64,000 nt of DNA from CBFDBF01 sp050287965 (GCA_050287965.1 JBNKCX010000014.1:28686-92685), one strand, 5' to 3'; shown: positions 25,012-33,741, counted from the stretch's first letter. The notes: generated by a model not told the origin, from the letters alone. A program made the numbers and translations.

Positions 25012-25715
25012 CCGGCGAACCCCGTTTTTGGGCTGTAGTACCGGCCGCCGGTGTCGGACGGCGCATGGGCGGCCCTGTTCCCAAACAGTACCTGGAGCTG
25101 CTCGGCAGGCCGGTGATCGAGCATACCCTGGCAGTGCTGATCGACCATCCCCATATAGCGGGAATCTATGTAGCCGTTGCCGACGATGACGGTTGGTGGG
25201 GAAACATCGCTTACGCCGACCATCCCCGTATTATCAGGGTCGGCGGCGGTGAGGAACGTAGCCGCTCGGTGCTCAATATCCTTGACCGGCTGGGGCAGAC
25301 CGCGGAGCCGGATGACTGGGTGCTGGTTCATGACGCCGCCCGTCCCTGTCTGCGCCGGACAGATCTCGACCGTCTGATGGGAGAACTGCGGAACCACCCG
25401 GTGGGTGGCCTCCTGGGGGTGCCGGTCCGTGACACCATGAAGCGTACCGATGAGCAGGGATCTATTCAGGAGACCGTCGTTCGGCAGGGTTTGTGGCACG
25501 CCTTTACACCGCAGATGTTTCGGTTGGGCATGTTGCAGGAGGCCTTGCAGACCGTTCTGAAACAGGGATTGGAGGTGACGGACGATGCCTCGGCCATGGA
25601 ACTGGCCGGATATCAGCCGTTGATGGTGGAAGGGCGTGCGGACAATATAAAGATTACACGGCCGGAAGATCTGGCACTGGCTTCATTCTACCTATCCCAG
25701 GATAACGGCAGTTAG
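25008..25715 (+). CDS. ispD: 2-C-methyl-D-erythritol 4-phosphate cytidylyltransferase
   Basis: 235 residues of the IspD family, third step of the non-mevalonate isoprenoid pathway, which joins MEP and CTP. The nucleotide-binding start VVPAAGVGRRMGGPVPKQYL with catalytic Arg and Lys is clear, as are VLVHDAARPCLRRTDLDRLM, LWHAFTPQMFRLGML, VTDDASAMELAGY and NIKITRPEDLALA. The gene overlaps ftsB by four bases. Its stop converges with the Ser/Thr kinase gene by four bases, whereas in E. coli ispF follows directly. Confidence 0.97.
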   Translation: MTGEPRFWAVVPAAGVGRRMGGPVPKQYLELLGRPVIEHTLAVLIDHPHIAGIYVAVADDDGWWGNIAYADHPRIIRVGGGEERSRSVLNILDRLGQTAEPDDWVLVHDAARPCLRRTDLDRLMGELRNHPVGGLLGVPVRDTMKRTDEQGSIQETVVRQGLWHAFTPQMFRLGMLQEALQTVLKQGLEVTDDASAMELAGYQPLMVEGRADNIKITRPEDLALASFYLSQDNGS

Positions 25716-28102
25716 CGTCTGGTTTGGATATCCAGCACGATCTGGTTGCGCAGTGCCTTGATCAGGTTGAGCTGGTTGCCCCGGAGTTCCACCCCGCAAG
25801 GTGCCGCGTGGTCGGCGTAGATCAGCCCCAGGGGATTGTGCTTGACCACCAGGGGGAACACCAGAAAGGAACCCGCCTTCGGCACCGTCTTATACCAGCC
25901 GGGTATATTGTTTTTTATCTTTTCGTCGTCGGTGTTGGCGATATAGAGATCCACCCCGTTCTTCAGCGCCGCGTGGAAAACGTTGGGCTGATACCTGCTC
26001 TGAAACCGGAACTTTTCAATAACTTCATCGATGTCCTGACCAAAACCGAATCGTCCTACGAACTGCTTGCTTCGGGTATCCAGGAGACAGAGGAGAATCC
26101 TTTGCAGGGGTAGTGCCCGATAGATGGTTTCCAATACCACGTTGAAGACCTGATTGAGGTTGTGCTGGGGTTCCATCAGGATCGCCGTCACCTCCTGCAA
26201 TCCCTCGGTGAGCACCGCCTCCGAATCGATTGCCGGTTTCTGATCAGCGACAATCACCTCCTCTTCCTGCGTCTTCGCCGTTGTCTCTGAGTCGTCCAGC
26301 ACAAGGTTGGCGGTGACGTCTTCCTCCTCATCCGGTATCTGAGTGGTGTCTTCCGTTTCGATCCCGGCCTTAATATAGTTTGAAATGTAGGGGCTCTGCT
26401 CCGCTTTGGCCGGTATACCCAGGGTCAATTCACTGAACTCCTGGCGGGCTTCTCCAACCATGCCCTTGAACTTCTTGCGGCCCATGTCCCAAACCGAGCT
26501 GTAGCTCTCCAGTAACTCCGTGATCGGGCCGTCGTCTTCAGGACTGGATTCTCCGATTACTTTCGCTGCCTCGTTAGAGAAGGTGGCGATTAACTGTCGC
26601 TTTTGTCCCGGTGTCTTGGGAATGCCTTCTTTTTCCGGGTCCACGCGTTCCATGCTGTTGGTGATGGTGCCGGGAAAATTCCATTGCTTGGCGATGGCGA
26701 TTCCCAGTTCCCGACAGGACACACCGAGTACGCGGACCTGGGCCTGTTCTTCTTTCACCCCTTCCTGCTTTACAAGGCGCTCGATCTCTTCGCTTTCGTC
26801 GTGCAGGTAGTAGGTGACCAGGATCCGCCCCAGGTTATACAGCATGCCGCAGAGAAATCCCTCCTCGGGGTCCTCCAGGCCTTGTTCCAACGCGGCCTGG
26901 CGCGCGAGAGAGGCGGCGAACAGGGCGGACGCCACTTCGTTTTTCAACTTAACCACCTGGGATTTGTTATGCAGATGTTCAAAAAAGATCAGGGAGGCGG
27001 CTATAGAACGGATGGGCTGTACCCCCAACACCACGATGGCACGGGAGATGGTGCCGATCTTTCCGGCGAAGCGGCTGTAATAGGCGGAATTGACTACCTT
27101 GAGGATCTTATTTGTGAGGGCGAAATCACGCAGGATGGCGCTGGCCAGACGACTGATATCCTCTTCTTCCGAGGCAACCAGTCGGTTCAGGGTACGAATG
27201 GCCTCCGATAGAGCGGGGAAATCGCTCTTGTGCCGCATTCGGCGCAGCAGGAAATCCACCGTTCCCTGACTGGTTTCCGTCAACTCGTGTTTCCGGTCTA
27301 CGTGTTCGCGATATTCCAGGAGTGAGACCAGCATTTCTCCGGCCGTGGCAAATCGCCTCTGTGGGTCTTTTTCCAGGGCCTTCAGTATGATGGCGTCTAA
27401 ACGTTCTCCGACCTCGGGGTTTATGGTGGACGGTGCAGGAACCGGTTTTTGTGTTACGTTGATCAGCAGTTCCGCTTCCGTCGCTCCCTCGAACGCACGC
27501 CTTCCCGTGACCATTTCGAACAGAATAGCACCCAGGGCAAACACGTCTGCCTGGGTTCCGATATGCTTGTCGGCGATATATTCCGGGGCCATGTAGCGGG
27601 GAGTGCCGATCAGAGGGGCGTCCTTTCTGCCGGGTCCGGAAAGCATGCTGGCGATACCGAAGTCCATGATTTTGGGGGCGCCGTCTTTGCTCAGGATTAC
27701 ATTGGCCGGTTTCAGGTCGCGATGCACGATTCCGCGGCGGTGCACCTGATCCACGCCCGACAACATGCCTTCAAAGATATCCAGCATCTTCGGCAGATCG
27801 AGCGCCTTCCTTTTCATGTGCGCCGAAAGAAGCTCCCCCTCCACATACTCGAATACAAGAAAGGGCGTCCCCTTCTCTTCGCCCACATCGAAGATGGCGA
27901 CGATATTGGGATGCTGGATCTGACTTATGCTCCGGGCTTCCCGCAGCAGGTCCGCCTTATTTGATCCACTGCCGAACAGGGAGCGCTTCAACAGCTTGAT
28001 CGCCACCCGTCGTTGCAGTTCCGGATCGCCGCAGAGATAGACCGATCCCTGAGCACCTGAGCCCAGTTCTTTTCCCACTTTGAATCTGCCGATGGTCTGC
28101 AT
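25712..28102 (-). CDS. Ser/Thr protein kinase - HDOD - GAF fusion
   Basis: 796 residues in three modules. A eukaryotic-type kinase domain (residues about 7-265) has glycine loop GKELGSGAQGSVYL, ATP Lys36, HRDLKPANV with catalytic Asp129, DFG at 147-149 and the GTPRYMAPE segment. An HDOD domain (about 275-490) starts RMRHKSDFPALSEAI and contains LTNKILKVVNSAYYSRF; HDOD domains are non-enzymatic relatives of HD hydrolases found in signalling proteins. After an acidic linker (about 580-630), a GAF domain (about 645-796) ends IVLDIQTRR. All kinase residues needed for activity are present. It lies between ispD and truD, a place usually occupied by ispF. Targets unknown. Confidence 0.93.
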   Translation of the reverse strand: MQTIGRFKVGKELGSGAQGSVYLCGDPELQRRVAIKLLKRSLFGSGSNKADLLREARSISQIQHPNIVAIFDVGEEKGTPFLVFEYVEGELLSAHMKRKALDLPKMLDIFEGMLSGVDQVHRRGIVHRDLKPANVILSKDGAPKIMDFGIASMLSGPGRKDAPLIGTPRYMAPEYIADKHIGTQADVFALGAILFEMVTGRRAFEGATEAELLINVTQKPVPAPSTINPEVGERLDAIILKALEKDPQRRFATAGEMLVSLLEYREHVDRKHELTETSQGTVDFLLRRMRHKSDFPALSEAIRTLNRLVASEEEDISRLASAILRDFALTNKILKVVNSAYYSRFAGKIGTISRAIVVLGVQPIRSIAASLIFFEHLHNKSQVVKLKNEVASALFAASLARQAALEQGLEDPEEGFLCGMLYNLGRILVTYYLHDESEEIERLVKQEGVKEEQAQVRVLGVSCRELGIAIAKQWNFPGTITNSMERVDPEKEGIPKTPGQKRQLIATFSNEAAKVIGESSPEDDGPITELLESYSSVWDMGRKKFKGMVGEARQEFSELTLGIPAKAEQSPYISNYIKAGIETEDTTQIPDEEEDVTANLVLDDSETTAKTQEEEVIVADQKPAIDSEAVLTEGLQEVTAILMEPQHNLNQVFNVVLETIYRALPLQRILLCLLDTRSKQFVGRFGFGQDIDEVIEKFRFQSRYQPNVFHAALKNGVDLYIANTDDEKIKNNIPGWYKTVPKAGSFLVFPLVVKHNPLGLIYADHAAPCGVELRGNQLNLIKALRNQIVLDIQTRR

Positions 28103-28280
28103 GTATATTCCGTTTTCGCAGTAACCAGTACGGATATCGACACATTGACGGAAAACTTTGATGCATTCCCGGGGATTGGAGGATTTTACTTTCCGTTTTC
28201 AGGGGAAGATGGAGGAAAGGAGCGGAATCCGTCCGGCGCAGGGAAATTCCTGGCGTATTATTCCGGAGATTCGGGACTGG

Positions 28281-29330
28281 TTAACGGTAGCGGATTATTT
28301 CCCGTAAAACGGAGGTGGCATAACTCCCGGGGGGTAAACCGAACCTGAGTTCCAGTTGGTCTTCCGCGTGCCATGACCACTCCAGGTCCCTGACCCTGCA
28401 GCGCAGCGCACGGCGTTCCGGATCAAGCCCGAACCGCTTCAGACCTTCCGCCCAGGAAGGATATTCCTGGAGGATCCGCTGCTCCCGGGCGAGGATCGTC
28501 GGCCCGGTTTCCGGTTCGCCCTCGCCGAACAGGGGGCCGGTTGGATGAATATCCAGCATTTGTACCCGGTGCTCGATCTCCGCATCAATCTCCGGCACCG
28601 GAAACAACGCCCGGCTGCCGTCCAGCATCATTAGATCTCCGGGCAGAGCCTGATTCCAGTCACCCTTTTCCACACGTTCCGCCAATAACCGGTTAAAGAG
28701 ATAGGAACGCGCTGCGGAGAGATAGAGACCGCGTTTCTGTCGGTTCGGCTTTTTCAGTTTGCCGGCGAACAGGAGATCGGCCATGCGGAGGTTGTTCTCC
28801 TCGTGCCCGAATCGCTGTTCCCCGAAGTAATTCGGTATGCCGTTGTGCCTGATATGCTCCAGGTGTTTTTCGAGTTGCCCCCGTTCTCCCTGCAGATTTC
28901 TTATAAGGATGCGAAAACGGTTCTCCCTGAGCGCGCCCCGGCGCAGCTTGCGTCGGTGCCGCTCCCGTTCCAGCAGCTTCAGATCTTCCGATTCCAGCTC
29001 GAGCCAGTTCGGCTCTTCTCTGCCGGCGAGGCGCACGGAAAACCACTGACTGGTGACGGCGTTCCGGTCCTTGAGGCCGGCGTAACTGATGTCCCGCAAG
29101 GGAAGTTTGGCCATGCGCGCCAGCTCGCCGGCCAGCCAGCCGGTGTTGGTGTTGCGTTTGCGGATATGCAGCAGGACGTGTTCACCGTCTCCATCCGGCC
29201 GGAATCCCAGGATCTCCTCTACCTGGAAGTCCTCCGGCTGCCGGCGGATGTCGCCGCTGGCCAGCGGTTGACCGAATGCATGGGGAAGTGACGCATGGGT
29301 ATTGAAAGGGGATTGGTGGTGGTCACTCAT
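28281..29330 (-). CDS. truD: tRNA pseudouridine(13) synthase TruD
   Basis: 349 residues. The catalytic motif ISYAGLKDRNAVTSQWFSV places the nucleophilic Asp at residue 88; other family segments are FQVEEILGFRPDGDGEHVLLH, KRNTNTGWLAGELAR, GIPNYFGEQRFG (with the conserved Phe-Gly-x-Gln-Arg-Phe-Gly) and LPPGSYATSVLREI. It converts U13 of tRNA-Glu to pseudouridine. It overlaps the ispF stop by eight bases, with ispF upstream, so the ispF-truD order is as in E. coli but the pair is turned round relative to ispD and surE. Confidence 0.97.
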   Translation of the reverse strand: MSDHHQSPFNTHASLPHAFGQPLASGDIRRQPEDFQVEEILGFRPDGDGEHVLLHIRKRNTNTGWLAGELARMAKLPLRDISYAGLKDRNAVTSQWFSVRLAGREEPNWLELESEDLKLLERERHRRKLRRGALRENRFRILIRNLQGERGQLEKHLEHIRHNGIPNYFGEQRFGHEENNLRMADLLFAGKLKKPNRQKRGLYLSAARSYLFNRLLAERVEKGDWNQALPGDLMMLDGSRALFPVPEIDAEIEHRVQMLDIHPTGPLFGEGEPETGPTILAREQRILQEYPSWAEGLKRFGLDPERRALRCRVRDLEWSWHAEDQLELRFGLPPGSYATSVLREIIRYR

Positions 29331-29793
29331 CGAGAAGTACTACGGCATGGGCGGCGATACCTTCCCCGCGACCGGTAAAACCCATTCCTTCGGTGGTAGT
29401 GGCCTTGATGTTGACCCGGGAGTCTTCGATCTGCAGGTCCTGGGCGATGTTCTTTTTCATTGCCGGGAGGTAGGAAGCCAGCGTGGGACGTTGGGCGACG
29501 ATGGTCATGTCCGCGTTCCGCACCCGGTAGCCAAATCCGTGGATAAGGTCTACCACGCGACGCAGCAGGATACGGCTGTCCATATCCCTGTATTCCTGGC
29601 TGCTGTCCGGAAAATGGTTACCGATATCGCCCTGACCGGCAGCGCCCAGCAGGGCATCGCACAGGGCGTGGAGCAGAACGTCTCCATCCGAGTGTGCGGC
29701 CAGCCCCTGGTCGTGTTCAATCAATTCCCCGCCCAGAACCAGCCGTCGTTCCGGACTGAAGCGGTGGGCGTCGTAACCCTGTCCTATGCGCAT
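29323..29793 (-). CDS. ispF: 2-C-methyl-D-erythritol 2,4-cyclodiphosphate synthase
   Basis: 156 residues: RIGQGYDAHRFSP with zinc ligands Asp8 and His10, LVLGGELIEHDQGLAAHSDGDVLLHALCDALLGA with the third ligand His, the GDIGNHFPD loop, and KATTTEGMGFTGRGEGIAAHAV at the C-terminus. It cyclises CDP-ME 2-phosphate in isoprenoid synthesis and forms trimers. It is transcribed away from ispD, about 3.6 kb distant, and translationally coupled to truD. Its promoter must lie in the long AT-rich divergent region shared with the first DsrC-like gene. Confidence 0.97.
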   Translation of the reverse strand: MRIGQGYDAHRFSPERRLVLGGELIEHDQGLAAHSDGDVLLHALCDALLGAAGQGDIGNHFPDSSQEYRDMDSRILLRRVVDLIHGFGYRVRNADMTIVAQRPTLASYLPAMKKNIAQDLQIEDSRVNIKATTTEGMGFTGRGEGIAAHAVVLLDE

Positions 29794-30208
29794 TGGGGCC
29801 TCTTTAGATGGTTATGGCTAAGCCGGATGGGGGGGATTCTAACACCTGGTCGGCATTCGGGGACATGTGGCCATGGAGCCGGAGGACGCCTGCTTTATAG
29901 GACATGAGCCGCAAACAGGCCCTGGCTTCAGTAATTTTGCCTGGATTCGCGGTTATATTGGTTGTTTTGCGGGTGCCCGTCGCGTTCCGGATATAGTTAC
30001 TTAATTTATTGAAAAATCGTATAAAAATTAAAAAACTGATAAAAACATAGCAAAATACTCTGGAATAGTTTTAGAATTGGTCTAAAGTTTGGTTTTAAGG
30101 GGATCTGAATCGGGTTTCCCTATTCAGATCGGATCTGCCGGCGGTTCCTTAGCAGAGAGCGAAATGGCAGATAGATGCATTCAATAGCTAATCAGAGGAG
30201 ATATAAAA
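29794..30208. promoter_or_regulatory. Divergent AT-rich region between ispF and the first DsrC-like gene
   Basis: No gene is visible in these 415 bases. The segment about 29990-30110 is strikingly AT-rich against its neighbours, with several A-tracts and TTGAAA/TATAAA-like boxes that cannot be assigned with certainty. A strong ribosome site AGAGGAG (30194-30200) stands nine bases before ATG 30209. The base composition suggests a regulated or nucleoid-protein-bound promoter, or DNA acquired with the DsrC-like genes. Confidence 0.5.
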
Positions 30209-30550
30209 ATGACCACTCATCTACAGGCCATTGAACACAATCTACGTCTCGACGACCTTGAGGACTGGAACGAACAACGTGCAGTCGAATTGGCCAGGGA
30301 GGAAGGCATCGAACTGACCCCCGAACACTGGGAAGTGATCCATTTTCTCCGGGATCATTGCGAGGAGAACGGCTGCAACTGTCTTGCACGTTCGGTTCTT
30401 ACCGCCCTGGTTCGCCGTTTCAGAGATCGCGGGGGCAAGAAATACCTCTATCAGCTGTTTCCCCATGGGCCCGTTTACCAGGGCCGCAGGATCGCGGGGA
30501 TACCGCTGCCACCGGAGACACTGGACCTTTCGTTTGGAAGTGTTCACTGA
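30209..30550 (+). CDS. DsrC-like protein lacking both C-terminal cysteines
   Basis: 113 residues. The DsrC/TusE fold pattern is clear: LTPEHWEVIHFLRDHCEENG, then YLYQLFPHGPVYQGRRIAG. True DsrC has two C-terminal Cys eleven positions apart that carry sulfur as a trisulfide; TusE keeps the last one. Here those positions are Arg93 (in QGRR) and Thr104, so persulfide chemistry on the swinging arm is not possible. Instead it has Cys51, Cys56 and Cys58 in the middle, where DsrC has no conserved Cys. Cys-less DsrC relatives have been proposed to be regulatory. A strong ribosome site precedes it, and a second DsrC-like gene follows after 161 bases. Confidence 0.88.
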   Translation: MTTHLQAIEHNLRLDDLEDWNEQRAVELAREEGIELTPEHWEVIHFLRDHCEENGCNCLARSVLTALVRRFRDRGGKKYLYQLFPHGPVYQGRRIAGIPLPPETLDLSFGSVH

Positions 30551-30711
30551 GAACCGATTCTGCTGAGGAGATGCCGGAGACGGCAGGCAGGCCGGACGGA
30601 AAGATAGGATTCCGGCCTGCCATCCGATCAGAAATACACTAACCCCACCCCTTAGAAACATACTAACGGCGGCTGGCTTTGCCGGACGTAACCACCCGAA
30701 GGAGAAGAAAA

Positions 30712-31065
30712 ATGGTCGTACAAGTAAACGGTAACCTGATCCAAACAGATGAAGAAGGTTTTCTGCTGAATCCCGGTCAGTGGTCGGCGGAGGTGGCGGA
30801 AGAGATCGCCCGGCAGGAAGGTTATGAACTGAAGGATGATCATATCGGATTGGTGGATTATTTCCGGGAATACTGGGACGAAAAGCAGATCCACCCCACC
30901 ATGCACATCCTGGTGAAAGAGATCGGCGGTATGGTCGGTTCCTCTTTCCACGACCACAAGGCCGCCACCAGGCATCTGTATGCCATATTTCCAAACGATC
31001 CCATTGCGGAACTGTGTAAACTCGCCGGCCTGCCCAAGCCGTTACCGAGTGAGCGGGAGGGTTGA
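30712..31065 (+). CDS. DsrC-like protein with only the inner C-terminal cysteine
   Basis: 117 residues from ATG 30712, chosen because AAGGAG lies just upstream and the family N-terminus (VNGNLIQTDEEGFLLNPGQW) begins here. The remainder follows DsrC closely: VAEEIARQEGYELKDDHIGLVDYFREYW, HLYAIFPNDPIAELCKLAGLPKP. Cys102 is at the inner (CysB) position, while the usual penultimate CysA is Ser113, followed by four extra residues. This is the reverse of TusE, which keeps CysA. It could bind one sulfur atom but cannot form the intramolecular DsrC disulfide. It is probably cotranscribed with the first DsrC-like gene. Confidence 0.9.
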   Translation: MVVQVNGNLIQTDEEGFLLNPGQWSAEVAEEIARQEGYELKDDHIGLVDYFREYWDEKQIHPTMHILVKEIGGMVGSSFHDHKAATRHLYAIFPNDPIAELCKLAGLPKPLPSEREG

Positions 31066-31113
31066 TACTCGAGGGCCAAGGGCCTCAGGTTAAGGTTCTT
31101 GGTCCTTATTTCC

Positions 31114-31668
31114 TCAGGTGCGTTTTCTTCCGGACCGCAACAGTACGTAGGCGGCACCGGTTCCGCCATCCCGCGAAGTGGCGGAACAGAAGGCAAGTAC
31201 ATCATCGTAGTGCCGTAACCAGTAATTAAGTTTCTGTTTCAGTATCGGCTGACGGTCTTCAGATCCATATCCCTTGCCGTGAATGATGCGAACGCAGCGT
31301 ATATCTCGACGGAGACAGTCCCGAAGAAATAGCACAAGGGTTTCCCGGGCCAGGCGCACGGTCAATCCATGCAGGTCCAGTTCCATCTCAATCTCCAGCC
31401 GGCCGCGGCGCAGATCCTGAAAAAGTCGTTTCTGAATCCCGGGTCGCGAAAACAGAAGCTCTTCGCCGGTCTCGATTTCGTTTTCCGAGTACCGGAATTG
31501 ATCGTCACCGGGTATTTCCGTATCGTCCTCCGACGGGTGTCGCAGGGGGTGGGGTGGGCGGCGTTTTTTCCAGGGCGGAACCTTATCCTGATGCAGCGGC
31601 TCGGCATCCTGGACGCTCTTTCGGAACAGTTCCCGGTCAGGGTTGTCTTTGGGGGTATCGCGGGCCAT
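31114..31668 (-). CDS. Smr domain protein (SmrA-like putative endonuclease)
   Basis: 184 residues. A charged, Pro-rich N-terminus (about 1-85) precedes an Smr domain (about 90-180) with the family motifs ELDLHGLTVRLARETLVLFL and VRIIHGKGYGSED, plus LKQKLNYWLRHYDDVLAFC. The LDxH and HGxG motifs define the small MutS-related domain, found with nicking or RNA-cutting activity in several proteins; this is the stand-alone YdaL/SmrA type with no MutS2 part. It is transcribed towards the DsrC-like genes and away from surE. Confidence 0.9.
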   Translation of the reverse strand: MARDTPKDNPDRELFRKSVQDAEPLHQDKVPPWKKRRPPHPLRHPSEDDTEIPGDDQFRYSENEIETGEELLFSRPGIQKRLFQDLRRGRLEIEMELDLHGLTVRLARETLVLFLRDCLRRDIRCVRIIHGKGYGSEDRQPILKQKLNYWLRHYDDVLAFCSATSRDGGTGAAYVLLRSGRKRT

Positions 31669-31748
31669 GGTTGCGGTAGAATCCGGCCGACAGTATAGCA
31701 GGACTCTGATATAGTTACCCCAGAATCGGTTGGTGGGTCCGCTTGTAA

Positions 31749-32501
31749 ATGAAAATTCTTCTGAGCAATGATGATGGTTATCAGGCGCCGGGACTCAGGG
31801 CCCTATTCGACGGTCTCTCACCTATTGCGGAAATAACGGTTGTTGCGCCGGAACGGGATCGAAGCGGCGCCAGCAACTCCCTTACCCTGGATGTTCCGAT
31901 CCGAGCCCATACCGAGCCGAACGGGTTTATAAGGGTGGATGGCACCCCGACCGATTGCGTGCATCTGGCGATCACCGGATTGCTGCAGGAGGAGCCGGAT
32001 ATGGTTATCGCCGGAATCAACGCCGGTGCCAACCTTGGCGACGACGTGCTCTATTCCGGGACGGTTGCCGCAGCCACCGAGGGGCGTTTCCTCGGGCTTC
32101 CCGCCCTGGCGCTTTCCATGGCCTCTGCTAACCCGGAACACTACGCAACCGGCGCCAGGGTCGCCCGGGAAATGGTGGAACGACTGCAGATGCATCCGCT
32201 TCCTGCCGATACCATCCTCAATATCAATATCCCGGATCTTCCGTCCCATCAGATCAGGGGTTACCAGGCCACCCGTCTCGGGCATCGTCATAAAGCGGAG
32301 CCGGTGGTGGAATCCTTCGATCCCAGGGGGCGAAAAGTTTATTGGGTGGGACCCGCCGGCGGGGAGCAGGATGCCGGCCCCGGCACGGATTTCTACGCCG
32401 TGCGCGAAGGCTATATCTCGGTTACTCCCCTGCAGGTGGATCTTACCCGGCATTCGTCCCTGGAACATGTGGAGGAGTGGTTAAACGGGGTAAGCGGATG
32501 A
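31749..32501 (+). CDS. surE: 5-prime-nucleotidase SurE
   Basis: 250 residues starting MKILLSNDDGYQAPGLRAL, with metal ligands Asp8 and Asp9; further family motifs are PERDRSGASNSLTLDVP, VDGTPTDCVHLAI, VIAGINAGANLGDDVLYSGTVAAATEG and NINIPDLP. It is a metal-dependent phosphatase for nucleoside monophosphates and short polyphosphates, linked with stationary-phase survival. It begins the standard surE-pcm-(yqaA)-nlpD-rpoS block. Its stop overlaps the pcm start (ATGA). Confidence 0.97.
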   Translation: MKILLSNDDGYQAPGLRALFDGLSPIAEITVVAPERDRSGASNSLTLDVPIRAHTEPNGFIRVDGTPTDCVHLAITGLLQEEPDMVIAGINAGANLGDDVLYSGTVAAATEGRFLGLPALALSMASANPEHYATGARVAREMVERLQMHPLPADTILNINIPDLPSHQIRGYQATRLGHRHKAEPVVESFDPRGRKVYWVGPAGGEQDAGPGTDFYAVREGYISVTPLQVDLTRHSSLEHVEEWLNGVSG

Positions 32502-33160
32502 TCACACTGCAGCACCGCGGAATCGGCATGACCTCTCAGCGTACCCGGGAACGCCTGGTGGAACGTTTGCGTAGTGAAGGAATTAAGAATCCCAGGGTGC
32601 TGGATGCCATGAGGAACATACCTCGCCACATCTTTCTTGACGAGGCGCTGGCGAGCAGGGCCTACGAGGATACGGCGTTGCCTATCGGACATGGTCAAAC
32701 CATATCGCAGCCCTACATTGTTGCGCGTATGACAGAGGTGTTGTTGGAAGGCGGACCTTTGGAGACCGTGCTGGAGATAGGCACGGGTTCCGGCTATCAG
32801 GCGGCAATTCTGGCGCAACTGGTGCGCCGGGTATACAGCGTGGAGCGTATCGAGGCGCTACATAAGCAGGCACGCAAATGTTTTCAGTCGCTGGGATTGC
32901 GAAACATTCGGCTTCGACATCAGGATGGCGGTATGGGGCTGCCGGAATACGCCCCGTTTGACGGGATTCTGGTAACCGCCGCGCCGGAAGGGATTCCCAA
33001 GGCGCTTGTTTCACAGCTTCGCTCCGGCGGCAGGATGGTGTTACCGGTCGGTTCCGGGCGCCAACAGGCGCTGGTACGGATAACCAAGACCGATAGCGGC
33101 TATGACAAAGAGATCCTGGAGCAGGTGGTATTTGTACCGTTCCGGGACGGGGTGCAGTAA
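32498..33160 (+). CDS. pcm: Protein-L-isoaspartate O-methyltransferase
   Basis: 220 residues from ATG 32498, which overlaps the surE stop; the longer open frame from 32342 lies inside surE and is not used. Motifs: GIKNPRVLDAMRNIPRHIF, ALPIGHGQTISQPYIVARM, VLEIGTGSGYQAAILAQL (SAM-binding motif I), VYSVERIEALHKQA and FDGILVTAAPEGIP, with GGRMVLPVG. It methylates damaged isoaspartyl residues to start their repair in ageing proteins. It is followed by a membrane protein gene with a one-base overlap. Confidence 0.97.
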   Translation: MITLQHRGIGMTSQRTRERLVERLRSEGIKNPRVLDAMRNIPRHIFLDEALASRAYEDTALPIGHGQTISQPYIVARMTEVLLEGGPLETVLEIGTGSGYQAAILAQLVRRVYSVERIEALHKQARKCFQSLGLRNIRLRHQDGGMGLPEYAPFDGILVTAAPEGIPKALVSQLRSGGRMVLPVGSGRQQALVRITKTDSGYDKEILEQVVFVPFRDGVQ

Positions 33161-33741
33161 TGCGGCTGTTTTCCAAGCTCTATGATCGGGTTATGTGCTG
33201 GTCACGACACCGGCACGCCCCCCGCTATCTCGCGGCCCTGAGTTTTGCAGAATCCTCCTTCTTTCCCGTTCCGCCGGATGTGATGCTTGCGCCTATGGTT
33301 CTGGCCCGGCCGGATCGAGCATGGAACCTGGCGTTACTCACCACCGCCGCTTCGGTCATCGGCGGACTGCTCGGTTATTGCATCGGGTTGTTCTTCTTTG
33401 ACATGGTAGAGCCGCTTTTGCGCGACGCGGGTTATTATCCGAAATACCTCCAGGCCAAGCAGTGGTTTGATCAGTGGGGATTCTGGGCGGTATTTCTTGC
33501 CGGGTTCTCACCCATACCCTACAAGGTATTCACCATAACGGCGGGCGTTATTTCCATGGCGTTGCTGCCGTTTATGATGGCTTCCCTGGTTGGGCGCGGT
33601 GCCCGCTTTTTTCTGGTGGCGGCGTTGATGCACTGGGGCGGCGAAAAAATGGAAGGAACCTTGCGCAAATATATCGATCGTATTGGATGGGTCATGGTTG
33701 CGTTGGTGATTGTCGCCATCCTGATATTCAAGGGAATGTAG
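33160..33741 (+). CDS. yqaA: YqaA-type VTT/SNARE-associated membrane protein (DedA superfamily)
   Basis: 193 residues, all in the inner membrane apart from a short N-terminal basic segment. The family signature is visible: ALSFAESSFFPVPPDVMLAPMV, then GGLLGYCIGLFFFDMVEPLL, FWAVFLAGFSPIPYKVFTI and RFFLVAALMHWGGEKMEG. The conserved Glu, Pro and Arg residues match the YqaA branch of the DedA superfamily, whose members are thought to move lipids or ions. It lies between pcm and nlpD, as often in gammaproteobacteria; function here is inferred only by family. Confidence 0.92.
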   Translation: MRLFSKLYDRVMCWSRHRHAPRYLAALSFAESSFFPVPPDVMLAPMVLARPDRAWNLALLTTAASVIGGLLGYCIGLFFFDMVEPLLRDAGYYPKYLQAKQWFDQWGFWAVFLAGFSPIPYKVFTITAGVISMALLPFMMASLVGRGARFFLVAALMHWGGEKMEGTLRKYIDRIGWVMVALVIVAILIFKGM

